Shown: one piece after another, positions 27,201-36,430 of the stretch
How the letters are laid out: each line of letters starts with the position of its first letter
How positions within the stretch are numbered: the first letter of the stretch is position 1
Source: Monosiga brevicollis MX1
Lineage: Eukaryota; Opisthokonta; Choanoflagellata; Craspedida; Salpingoecidae
NCBI RefSeq assembly: GCF_000002865.3
Contig: NW_001865042.1
Coordinates: 223,447-287,446 of the forward strand
Direction: 5' to 3'
Length of the DNA stretch: 64,000 bases
The notes under the pieces: model-generated
Seen by the model: the letters and a program-made list of their open reading frames with translations, nothing else
Databases searched by the model: none
What the model was told of the DNA's origin: nothing
Made by a program: the position numbers and the translations under genes

Positions 27201-30200
27201 CCCGTGACGCGGGTCAAAACTGGTCAAGCGTTGTCGTTGGTTTGTACCTGAGCGAAAGCGCCCGCTTGCGTTTCCAACCTAGCCAAAACTTTTACGGCAA
27301 TGTCACGCTGGGCGTGCGGGCTTGGGATCAAACCATGGGCGTGGAGGGGGCAGTTGTCAACACGTCAGATCTTTCAATTGGCGGCACAGCTGCGCACTCC
27401 CTTGCATGGGGTGAAGTGGTACAATCAGTCCTTCCCGTCAACGACGCCCCTGTCTTGCGGTCCCCTCAGCCGTGGAATCTGGCCGCGATCTTGGAGGACG
27501 TGCACACCGATGCAAACCTGGGCTTTGTAGTTGGTGAGATGGCCGCTGCACGTTTTGCGGATGCTGACAACCTTGACGTGCTGGGCGCGGTTGCGTTGCA
27601 CGTCGACAACCGTCTAGGGAATTGGCAAGTGCAAAGCACAGCCAACGGCTTGTGGACCGCGCTGTCAGCTGGCGACGCGTTGCGCCCCGATGCTCGTGTC
27701 CGCTTTGCACCTGCTCTCAATGCTCACGGTTCGGCGGAGCTGCAGGTGTTGGGCTGGGATCAAAGTCGCACCCCCACACTGGGTGGCTCTTGGACCGCCA
27801 TGGACAGTACATCGGTCGAGAACATTAGCATTGTTGCGACTGTTTTGGCCGTGAACGATGCACCCGTCCTGCTTGACGACTTGATGCTGGACTCGATTGC
27901 GGAGGATCTTCCATCTAACGTGAATCCCGGCCGCGCCGTGCGAGAGCTCGTCGTAAGCAGTATCACGGATGTGGACGGCGACACCTTGCTGGGACTGGCC
28001 GTCGTTGGCAGTGCCTGTACCACGGGCACTTGGCAGTATCGCCTCAGCAATCAGTCTGCTTGGACGCCATTCTTCGGCAACGTCCTACCCAACGGTGCCT
28101 TCTATCCCGCCGATGCCACCCTTGAAGCAGCTACGCTATTGGGCCCCGCTGCGTGGATTCGTTTCGTGCCCCATCAAGACTTTTTCGGTGCGGCAGCGCT
28201 CCGCGTTCGCGCGTGGGACATGACAACAGGATATTCAGGTGCATACGCTGTCAACGCTTCTGAGGCGTCGTCGGCCTTTTCTGTTGCCTTGGCCAACGTC
28301 ACGGTCATTGTGCAGCCGGTCAACGACCCACCCGTGCTGTCGGTTGGCGTCAGCAGCTCAACTAGCCTATCTTATGTCGAGAACGATGGGCCCTTATCTA
28401 TCGCACCCCACGCCGTGCTTCGGGATGTCGATGATGCGGTCATGGAAGTCATTCACATTGTGCTCGAAGGCAATCTGGATGGCTCCGAGGAAAACCTTAA
28501 AGCGGATGCACACTCGGCGTCAGGGTTTGTCTGTACGGGTTTCGGGGGTGCATCTGACCTCTATTGCTCTGGTGCAGCCACTCTCTCGGCAGTTCAGGCT
28601 CTACTGCAAAGTGTGCAATATGAGCACCACGGCGTGGAACCCACTCCTGGCCGACGCATCGTTGTGCTCGCTGTTTCGGACGGGTCTGCGGTGGTCAATT
28701 TGACCGTGACAATTGATGTGGCGACCATCAACGACGAGACGCCGCAAATTTGGCCATTACTGTTTGAGCACGAGCTGTCAGAAGGCTCTCCGGCCTTTGC
28801 ACCCTTTGCCTCGGCCACCCTCACGGACTTGGACGACAATGCCGTCTACCAGTTGGCCAGCCTAGAGTTTGAAGTCTTTCCCCTTTGGGACTCGGCGCAA
28901 ATCCAGCTCAACGGATCCGTTGTTGTGCCATCGCGGTATGGTTTGGTCTCAGTGGACTCACCCATGACCGTCGCCTCAGCTCAAGACCTGTTACGCTCTT
29001 TGACCATCATTGATACCAACACGCAATGGCAGCCCCGCAGCGTCAACGTGACGGCCGTGGCGTTTGACGGCTTACATCGCTCAGTGCCCGCCGTGGCTGT
29101 TATTCAGCTGCTGCCAGTCAATGATCAAGCACCCTCTGTATTTTTGGCGGGGTCCGTGCTGGAGCAGAACGCTTCTTCCAACCCGTTTGTGGAGGAAGGC
29201 GCGGCGGTCGTTCTGGTACCCGAGGCTGTCATACAGGACGAAGACACGGGTGATTTTCCAATCGTTGAGCTTGGCGTGCGCCTTCTCAACCCCGTGGATG
29301 AGAGCGAAGAAGGACTGACGTTGGATATCGGCTTGGCGCAAGGCTTTGGCTTGGCCGTGGTTGCGGACGGACCCGTTCATTCCAATACGGGCACCGCCCA
29401 TGGATGGCTCACAACGGGACCGGCCACCCCCGCCACATACCAGGCAGTGCTGCGCACACTGCAGTACCGTCACGCAGGCGAGGAAATGTCCGAGCCCATG
29501 GAACGCCTCGTCGAAGTCTGGGTACGCGATGAGGACTGGACCAGTTCTGTGTCGGTTGTACTTGTACCACTCCAGCCCATTAACGATGCGCCGTCCATCA
29601 CCTTTGCGGACCAAAACTACGTGCGCGTACTGGCGTACGTCGAGGGTGATGGGCCCGTTGCCATTGCAGATGAAGGAACGGTCATCACCGATGCTGATAA
29701 TCTGCGGTTGCAGAGCTTGTCCGTGCGTCTGGATGCCCGTCCAGACGGTGAGGCCGAATTTCTGTTCCTGGAATCCACTCTGGCGAGTGCTGTTGGGGTG
29801 GAGGTTAACAATTTGGGGAGTGAGGTGATACTTTCAGGCCCCGCCACGCTGGCCGAATATGCAAGCCTCTTGCGTCAGGTCACGTATGAGCACGGGGATG
29901 CACATCCAGGCAATCCCAACTGGTCCGCCCGCCGCATTGAAATTACGGCCATGGATGAAAATGGTGGCATGAGTTTGGAGGCCGTTGTGCATGTGAGCTT
30001 TGAGGCGGTGAATGACGCGCCCATTCTTGACTTGAACGGCCCTCAACGCGGCACCAACTTTTCGGTTGACTTTGTCGAGGAAGGGCCTTCCGTGGCGATT
30101 GTGGCAGCAGATTCCATGACCTTGGTCGATGTGGACAGCGAGCGTCTGACCTGGGTAGAAATTGAGCTCATGAACATGCCCGATGGTGAAGCCATGGAGG

Positions 30201-33200
30201 CCGTTTACGTGGATGCACCCCGCTCCCTGACTGTGCAGCGACATGGCGCGCTCCTGCGTGTCGAAGGCAACACGTTTACCTCAGTGTATCAAGACGTTCT
30301 TCGTACCGCCCGTTACGAAAATCTGGCTGGCGAGCCATCTGAGGAGACGCGCGTCATTGAGGTCCGAGCAAGCGATGGCGTGGCCGTGAGCGTACCTGCG
30401 CAATCCATGGTGCGTATTGTTTTGGTCAACGACGCCCCCGTCTTGACCAATGGAATTGATACCCTGACCGTAGCAGAGAATAGTGAGATGTTGTTGTTCA
30501 GCACTCTAGTGATCAGCGACCCCGATGACCTCTTCCTTCGCCGTGCCACCGTCGTCGTGACTAATCCGCTGGACGGGCTACTGGAGAGCGTGCAGCTAGC
30601 CCCGGACGTTTCTCTTCCTTCGGGATTGTCCTTGACGGTGCAACACGAACACTTGCTCGTGCTTGAGGCCACGACCGCCAACATCACTGTTGACACCTGG
30701 CACCAGGTGCTTTCTCAGGTGCGATTCGTTACTGACAGTGACAAACCCCATCCCGAGGCGCGCGACATCACGTTGCAGGTCGAGGATATCGCCAGTTCCT
30801 CCAGCAACCTGTTGCGCGTAGATGTCTCGGTCCAACCCGTCAACGATGCCCCTCAGCCACGCGCCTCCTACCCATACGCACATGGTGTCATAAGTGTCCC
30901 GGAAGACGGCCTCCGCGTTTTGCCTATCCTTGCTCATCTGATTGATGCAGACGACGTACTGACGGCCGAGCATGTTTCCATCACAGCACCACCCTCGAAC
31001 GGTCAAGCTTCCGTGCTTCCCGATGGGTCCATTCAGTACACCCCTCATCCCGACTACTTTGGGTCGGATGCCCTGGCTTTTGCAGTCTGCGCCCGCGACG
31101 TTTGCTTTGATGATTCCATTGCTCTGAACGTAACAGCCATCAACGACCCCGTAACCGCGAGTCCTGTCCAGCTCGTGTGCACCGAGGATGACCATGTTGC
31201 CGTTGATCTTCAAATGCACATTTTTGATGTTGAAGACAGTCCGTTGGCCCGTGTGCACGTTTGGGTAGACTCGCCTCAGCACGGACGTGTCTACTGGGCC
31301 GCAACCAATCTCGGTGAGGGAGAAGATGACGACGACGAGGATGTGGCCAGTGGTAGCGGCAGCGGTGACGTTTCCATGCTGGACAATGACGATGAAGGCA
31401 GTGGAGACAGCCTCTTCCCGGCGTCCACTTCGGTCCCGTCGGATGATCAGTATGATCTGACGCTAGTCTATGTGCCCAGCCCCAACTATGCGGGAACGGA
31501 TGGCTTCAATTACACGGTCTGTGATACGGACGGCGCCTGTGCCACGGCAACCATCACAGTGGTGGTAGTAGGCGTGAATGACGTGCCCGTTAGTACGAAT
31601 GCCACCATTACGGTGGCTGAGGACGATGAGGGGGCGTTGAATGTCACTGGCCTCGTTTGGGACGTAGAAGAGCCAGCTTCAGCTCTGACTGCCAGCATCG
31701 TACAAAACCCGACCCATGGCACGGCCACCCTTTCTGGGCCCTGGCTAATCTATCTGCCAGCGGTCAACTTCTTTGGGACCGATGTCATCGTGCTTGAGTT
31801 TTGTGATGCTCAAATGGCATGCTCGCGTGCACACGTGCTTGCAGCCGTGACCCCGGTCAACGACGCACCTGTCGCTCGCAATGCTTCCCTGTGGGTGCGT
31901 GAGGACGAGCAGCTACAGATCAATCTACTTCAATATGTGGAGGACGTCGAAGACCAGTTGACAGGGGCGGCCGTGACCGTCGTTGATGGTCCCGCCCACG
32001 GCGCACTTGCATACACGGCAGCAACCGGCACAGCCATGTACACCCCCGAAGCCAACTACCATGGCCCGGATATGGTTGTGTTTGAGGTTTGTGACTCGAT
32101 GTCAGCATGCCGCCTCGGGCACTTAGCCATTAATGTCACGAGTGTCAACGACGTGCCTCAAGTCAATGATACCTCCGTCCAGATTATTGAAGATGGAGCT
32201 GCCACTGTGGCTCTGGCACCCCTGGTTTGGGATCGCGAGTCAGGACTCGCGGCCATCTCATTCGGCGTTGCACAACCGCTGGCACACGGTCAGGCCACCA
32301 TCAACATTGAAAACCAATCTGTTTACCTCATGCCCACAGCAGACTTTGCTGGCACCGATGAGCTCATCTTTGAGGCGTGCGACTCGCATGGCGGGTGTGC
32401 CGTTGGTCGGATCACGATTGAAGTACTCCCAGTCAACGACGCGCCCGTGGCGCTCAACGCCAGTGTCAGCACCAACGAGGATGAACCTTTCCTCTTCCTC
32501 ACTCGCGACTACGTTGCGGACGTGGACAACACGGACGCTGAGCTAATCGTGTCGATTCATACACGTATGTTGGCCCACGGTCAGCTGGAGGTGGATCAGC
32601 GCACGGGCATCATCACGTACACCCCCACGCCTAATTTCTGGGGTGAGCAGTGGTTTACCTATCAGGTCTGTGATCCTGCTGGCCTGTGCGACTCTGCTTG
32701 GGTCAATGTCACGGTGACGAGCGTGAATGACGCCCCCGTTGTGACGTCGTATGAAGGTCGTGTGCTTGCCGGGAGTGATTTGATCATTGACGTGCTGTCC
32801 TTGACCGAGGACCGCGATGAGCTTGCACCTTCAGACGCAGCACACGTGCGTGACACGGCGTCGGTGGGGCTTGTGCGGTCACCGACCCACAATACCGCGG
32901 ACGTTTTGCTTGTGGATGAGCGCTGGGTTCTTGTATATCATGCGCAGAATGCAACCTCAGCATCAGGCTTTTATGGTACCGAAACATTTGAATTCCAAGT
33001 GTGCGACTTGGCCGGTGCATGCGACAATGCGACTGCCCTGGTGCATGTCGACATTCTTGGTCCGGCGATCACATCCGTGCTGATCAGCGATCCAGATGAC
33101 TCTGATTTTGTCGCCTCGGTGGGTGACATCATCACAGTCACCTTTGCGGAACCCACGAGCATGGTCGCAGGAACGGTGTGGAATCACGCAGCCTTGCAAA

Positions 33201-35026
33201 CCAAGCTAGATTGGCCCGAAGCCTTCTGGGAGACGGCGGTCTACAGGGGTGTCTGGAACACCAATCAGACGTTGCGCATCGAGCTGGTGGAATGTACGTT
33301 GTGCGAGCCGACGGTGGTTGCGACACAAACACCGAACGATGTGGCATTGGCGGTTCCACGTCGCCTCGAGCTACAGCTGCTTCCTGGTGCTGGTGTGCGC
33401 AATGCAGCCAATGACTCCTTGGCCAGCGTGGCCTTGGCTCCCTTCCAAGGAAACTGGGGCCGGGCCGTACCGGGTGTGAAGAACATCATCATTGACTTTA
33501 GCAACGCCGTCACCGACGAGCCCGACCGCGCCTTCCCAACAGGCACTCGCATTGTCATTGTTTTTACGGGTCCTCTGAACCAGCCTTTGTGTGACGAAGT
33601 GCGCCAGGTGGTGATCGAGGCCATCATGTCGTTCGGCGAAGGCGAGTCATTGGGAGAGATCAAGGGCATGTGGGGCCAATCCACGGGGGATAATTGCCCC
33701 GTTCTGGTCGCTGATCAGGCGCGCCGCCGGCGCAGCTCCGCGGGCTCGCCAAACCAGTTGACCATTGTGATCGTGGACAGCGGCTCCCAGACGATTCAAG
33801 ACCAGCAGAGTCTGGCCGATGCATTGCAAATAAGCAATCAAGCTCTGGTGGATGGACTCATCAACGCATATCACAACCAGTCGCTTGCCAACCTCACGGA
33901 CGGTCAGGACCCAAGCCGCAACCCCTTGACCGAGGGCTCCACCAGTGTGGGCCCGTTTGTGGTCTCCCTGATTGCGGCCGATCCAGATAACCGTGATGCC
34001 ACGTACTCGAGCGGTGACACCATCACGGTGGTCTTTTCAGACGCCGTGTCCCAGGTAGACGTAAGCACCAAGGCTGCGGTGGACAACGTGCTGCAATTTG
34101 TGCAGGACAATCAGGAAGTATCACTGGGTGTGGCGTATTACGGCGGCTGGGCGGCACAGGATACCCTGGTCATCACCTTGACGGATGTGACGGATGCAGC
34201 ACCCACCCCCGCAGTAGGCGCACTACGCGTGCGCATTCTGCCCAACCGCCTTTCTCTGGCCTCTGAGCCAAACATCACCAACTCAGAGTTGGTGAGTCGA
34301 GAGGCTCTCACGGGAAATTTCGGCCGCCCGCACCGGACATCGAGCATCATCTACATTATTCCTATCATCTGCTTCATGGCTGCGCTACTGTTTGCGCTTG
34401 TGGCACTCTTGAAGCAGAAGGCCACTTCGCGTCGATCGACGCCCAAGAAGCAGCCGCTCGTGGACTTTGAATTCAAGGCCCCGCCGGCGGCCGCTTCTAT
34501 GCGCGCCAATCACGATCCTTTCGCCATGGTGGAAACGCGTCACCCAAGCGAGACCACAACGGTTGGGTACGACACGTTAGCCCCCGCATCGGAGGTTATG
34601 AGCACGCCTCGCGCGTCCGTTTTTGGGGACCCGCGGGGCTCAATTGCTACCGATGCCGCGCCCATTGCAGCCAGCCTCCCACCACTGCGATCACCAACCC
34701 AAAAAGTGGCTCGCACGGGAGCCCTGCCGCCGTTGAGCATGCCTGCTGTGCGTCGATCCACGCGCACGGCCGCACCCTTTCCTCAATTGAAGCCCGTGTC
34801 TTTCAAGGGTGGCCCTCCCGGTGCATCTCCAGACCCCTTCCGAGCGGCTGGACCGGGTTTTCAGCCCAAGCGGCCCTCGCTGCCCAGCATGGGCAGCATG
34901 CCCCCTCTGCGACCGGCCATGATGCCGCCCTTGGCGCGCGCACCTGGTTTGCCTCGTCCTGCCGTGATGCCGACACTCAACTTGCCAAAACGTTCAATCA
35001 CTGAAGAAACAGAGGGAGATAACTAA
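1..35026 (+). CDS. Giant IPT/TIG and cadherin-like repeat transmembrane protein (5' partial)
   Basis: Probable cell-surface adhesion or matrix protein; exact role unknown. The frame is open from base 1 with no start, so the gene begins upstream. Joining 1-6190 to 6453-35026 gives 34,764 bases, exactly 11,587 codons plus TAA. In order: three and a half IPT/TIG repeats (residues 1-290), about 70 cadherin-like repeats ending in VNDAP, INDPP or similar linkers with acidic DxDN-type motifs, two P-domain modules (about 1771-2064 and 7350-7650), seven tandem-95-like repeats (about 10200-10930), two DPDN-type domains, a transmembrane helix (11362-11383) and a Pro-rich tail. N-x-S/T sites are very frequent. 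The architecture predicts a type I membrane protein with a huge ectodomain. A bacterial-style adhesin ancestry is possible because several repeat types resemble those of large bacterial surface proteins. The join is well supported; the function is inferred. Confidence 0.9.
3234..3605 (+). other. Unassigned domain inserted in a cadherin-like repeat of gene 1
   Basis: About 125 residues separate the two halves of one repeat: the DFEAETIELDVL strand before it and the AHLTGSASLEDYRRVLQ stretch after it. The insert contains a Ser/Ala/Trp-rich helix, a LLGARLGV segment, alternating strands rich in Asn and Thr, and a second amphipathic helix. The alternating helix and strand pattern suggests a ferredoxin-like or SEA-like fold, but I cannot assign a family. 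Confidence 0.4.
5310..6190 (+). other. P-domain (Homo B)-like module 1, nested in a cadherin-like repeat
   Basis: Residues about 1771-2064 of the fragment. The first half has the P-domain signature: V-x-V-x-I-x-HPN-L-x-DL-x-V-x-L strands, a CANNLRG segment and a GGDWTLEVYD strand followed by G-x-F-x-SW. A second, more divergent P-like fold follows to the splice donor at 6190. P-domains accompany proprotein convertases and also occur alone in large extracellular proteins. No protease domain is visible. The module sits in the loop between the DG-x-x-E-x-L strand and the L-x-L-x-G strand of one cadherin-like repeat. Confidence 0.7.
6191..6452 (+). other. Intron (262 bases) joining the two giant reading frames
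   Basis: Donor GTACGT at 6191, acceptor TGTAG ending at 6452. Phase 1: the C at 6190 plus GT at 6453 make an Arg codon followed by Pro-Asn-Ile. The equivalent place in the second P-domain module (near 23222) reads Arg-Pro-Asn-Ile without interruption, which confirms the junction. Without splicing the upstream frame runs through poly-Phe and stops at 6393. Confidence 0.92.
6240..6283 (+). repeat. Poly-T tract of 44 bases inside the intron
   Basis: Uninterrupted run of 44 T. It lies about 170 bases before the acceptor, so it is unlikely to be the polypyrimidine tract itself. Its exact length in the assembly should not be trusted. Confidence 0.97.
10065..11442 (+). repeat. Internal duplication, copy A (1,378 bases)
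   Basis: Matches 14463-15840 with a constant offset of 4,398 bases, an exact multiple of three. I found no mismatch, and the encoded residues are the same throughout. It covers three complete cadherin-like repeats, from a VLSVNDAP linker to a DMVNDL linker. Identity stops abruptly at both ends. Confidence 0.95.
14463..15840 (+). repeat. Internal duplication, copy B (1,378 bases)
   Basis: Second copy of 10065-11442. Upstream, 14316-14371 also matches 9921-9976 with one mismatch, but at an offset of 4,395. The roughly 90 bases between that short block and the exact block are unrelated in the two copies. Confidence 0.95.
22308..23220 (+). other. P-domain-like module 2, nested in a cadherin-like repeat
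   Basis: Same arrangement as the module at 5310-6190. There is an NSSITTACE start, V-x-LSHEHVGDL-x-V-x-L strands, a CALGNQGL segment, a DGEWTIIVVD strand, and then a second divergent P-like fold ending in GTWTLRV. It leaves the repeat at an Arg-Pro-Asn-Ile junction near 23222 with no intron. The host repeat resumes with a TLTLRGADSSAAY stretch. Confidence 0.7.
24329..24451 (+). other. Six-cysteine insert in a cadherin-like repeat
   Basis: Cysteine spacing is C-x1-C-x4-C-x12-C-x6-C-x12-C with a PWCYV motif in the middle. It lies between an INEHAPVLDEG linker and a FNESGAPLVLV strand, so it is a small disulphide-bonded module placed at the start of a repeat. The surrounding repeats have almost no cysteine. 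The PWCY motif recalls kringle or fibronectin type II modules, but the spacing is different, so I leave it unassigned. Confidence 0.55.
30862..33055 (+). other. Seven tandem-95-like repeats with conserved cysteine pairs
   Basis: Each repeat has an early acidic ED motif, a G-x-A-x-hydrophobic strand, a Y-x-P-x-x-N-x-x-G motif and an F-x-V-CD-x-x-G-x-C end, closing with VNDAP or VNDVP. This is the repeat plan of many large bacterial surface proteins. Six of the seven have C-x5-C at the end strand and the first has C-x4-C (31088-31105). The pair probably forms a local disulphide. Confidence 0.75.
31313..31440 (+). other. Acidic Ser-Gly insert, candidate glycosaminoglycan attachment site
   Basis: A low-complexity insert inside the second tandem-95-like repeat. 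It has seven consecutive acidic residues, then three Ser-Gly pairs in a row (31349-31366) followed by Asp, and a further EGSGDS at 31394-31411. Ser-Gly flanked by acidic residues is the classic xylosylation context for chondroitin or heparan sulphate chains. Attachment itself is inference. Confidence 0.5.
33061..34330 (+). other. Membrane-proximal region: two DPDN-type domains around a middle domain with an RRRR site
   Basis: Two related domains start with DPDD-S-D and DPDN-R-D followed by a GD-x-I-T-V-x-F strand (33085-33470 and 33980-34330). Between them lies a domain of about 150 residues containing a four-arginine run at 33722-33733 followed by Ser-Ser. This could be a furin-type processing site. 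I know similar DPDN modules from protist surface proteins but cannot name a family. Confidence 0.5.
34346..34411 (+). other. Transmembrane helix of giant gene 1
   Basis: 22 uncharged, mostly hydrophobic residues (Ile-rich first half, Ala/Leu-rich second half) flanked by Arg-Thr-Ser-Ser outside and Lys-Gln-Lys plus several Arg/Lys inside. This is the only strongly hydrophobic segment near the C terminus and predicts type I orientation. Confidence 0.9.
34412..35026 (+). other. Cytoplasmic tail with DPF, Yxx-hydrophobic and proline-rich motifs
   Basis: About 204 residues, rich in Pro, Ser, Arg and Met. It contains two DPF motifs (34514-34522 and 34832-34840), one YDTL (34568-34579), and repeated LPPL, MPPL and PPLRP stretches. 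DPF binds the AP-2 appendage and Yxx-hydrophobic binds adaptor mu subunits in known eukaryotic proteins. The Pro-rich stretches could bind SH3 or WW domains. No kinase or other enzyme domain is present. Confidence 0.7.
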
Positions 35027-35576
35027 CATGACCCTTGCCACTTTTTTTGTTCGTACCTTTTGTTCGTACCTTTTCCCGTCGCATGTGCTTCTTTTGACCT
35101 TTGCTTGTGAAGCTGCTCGAGCAATGGAATCGCCCGTTGCCCAACGCGTTTACAACTTTGTTTGTATATGCTTATGTCATGTGTGTTTTTGTGTTTTGTG
35201 TCTGCGCGCGTGCGCGCAAGTGATTTGAGCGCAACCAATTGATCTTCTGCTCGCTATATGCGAATGCACCTCCAGAATGTTCATGCATCACCTGCGCATT
35301 TGAATCCCGTGTATCATCTTTGGCAGCGATCCAAACTCATCAGCAGTCAAGTCACAGGTGTTCCATTATGTGCCTTGCACAGATTTGTCAGAAAGTCTTC
35401 CAGCTTGACGAGGGACAAATTTGAGTATTGTTTTGCGCTTACTTTCTCATCCTGACCTTCAAGCTTTATTTTTATTTGCATGCATGCAACATCGGCGACT
35501 GTCAAGTCAGCCTGTAGCAACACCCCTGGGCTGCATGGCTACGAGCGTCAACCTATTTCTCTTGTTCTCTGTATCC

Positions 35577-35692
35577 CTGTCTCTCTGTCTCTCTGTCTCT
35601 TTGTCTCTCTGTCTCTCTGTCTCTCTGTCTCTCCGTCACACACACACACACACTCTCTCTCTCTCTCTCTGTCACACACACACACACACACA

Positions 35693-35747
<55 letters not shown>

Positions 35748-35773
35748 TCTCTCCGTCTGTCTCTCTCTCTCTG

Positions 35774-35846
<73 letters not shown>

Positions 35847-35855
35847 CTCTCTCTG

Positions 35856-35892
<37 letters not shown>
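35577..35892. repeat. Compound CT/CTGT/CA microsatellite
   Basis: About 315 bases made of CTGT-CTCT units, two CA runs and long CT runs. The + strand is almost purely pyrimidine apart from the CA stretches. The length is probably unreliable because an assembly gap follows about 40 bases later. Confidence 0.97.
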
Positions 35893-35897
<5 letters not shown>

Positions 35898-35933
35898 CGT
35901 CTTTTGTTTGATGAGGTGGTGATGATCTGCCAA

Positions 35934-35983
35934 NNNNNNNNNNNNNNNNNNNNNNNNNNNNNNNNNNNNNNNNNNNNNNNNNN
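35934..35983. other. Assembly gap (50 N)
   Basis: Exactly 50 N, probably a default placeholder. The true distance between the two giant genes is therefore unknown. The gap most likely reflects difficulty crossing the adjacent microsatellite. Confidence 0.98.
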
Positions 35984-36270
35984 ACTTGAGTATTTTTTCC
36001 CGGCGTGACCGGCTTCGGGCTGCCATTGCACCTTCAGTCACAAAGTATAGCAGATAATCGCATCAAAGAACAAGACTGGCCCATTGTGGGCCCCTCTCTT
36101 CGCCATCCTTGTGACGGGGCGGGGTATCCTGCTGATCGGCGGGCTGTCATCTTGTCTGACGAGCTGCTACGTGAGCGCGAGCACTCAAAGAGGGCTTGAC
36201 TTGCTTTTTTTGCTTTTTTGACCTCGATCGGCTGCGGTCGACCGAGTCCTTCCTTCCGGCACGCAGCAGG

Positions 36271-36430
36271 ATGGCAATGTATTCTTCGAGTAAGCTTTGG
36301 CTTTTGGCACGAACCCATGTAGGTCAAACCTGTCTTGTGTTCTTTCTTGTGCTGACGCCCCTGTGCTATGCCAACTCTATAGGGCCGGCGGCATGGTGCG
36401 CCGCACTTGTTATATTTTTTCTGACCAGCG
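36271..36430 (+). other. Signal peptide, split by an intron
   Basis: Splicing 36290-36382 joins MAMYSSR to PAAWCAALVIFF and LTSAPTQAQD. This gives a short basic n-region, a hydrophobic core and an Ala-x-Ala-like cleavage site. If the intron is retained, the frame stays open but the peptide carries 31 extra residues with a second hydrophobic stretch, an unlikely signal sequence. Confidence 0.7.

Larger units (their letters stand above)
870..30850 (+). other. Cadherin-like repeat array (about 65 repeats, three sub-types)
   Basis: I counted about 71 VNDAP/INDPP-type linkers between here and 33050. Most repeats follow one plan: FVEEG start, acidic DxDN turn, DG-x-x-E-x-L strand, L-x-L-x-G strand, a Y-x-x-x-L-x-x-L-x-Y-x-N stretch, ADEP turn, then a V-x-V-x-DG strand before the linker. 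A second type, about 13 copies, has a G-x-W-Q-Y strand, a RFVP motif and an AWDQT motif (for example near 1390, 9810, 12850, 14215, 17315, 27180). A third type, three copies (about 907-1210, 17620-17945, 18400-18745), has the P-N-x-x-G and D-x-GHxGxGG motifs. The acidic turns suggest calcium binding. These are repeats of bacterial or protist cadherin-like families rather than classical animal cadherin domains. Confidence 0.8.
35027..36270. other. Spacer between the two giant genes
   Basis: Holds the 3' UTR of gene 1 and the promoter of gene 2. It contains a large pyrimidine microsatellite and an N gap. I see no convincing coding exon, RNA gene, TATA box or AATAAA signal. Long Leu-Ser or Arg-Glu reading frames here are translations of the microsatellite. 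Confidence 0.8.

Noticed and set aside
35421-36041. Leu-Ser and Arg-Glu reading frames across the CT microsatellite and the N gap
   Set aside because: They are pure translations of simple sequence and pass through undefined bases.
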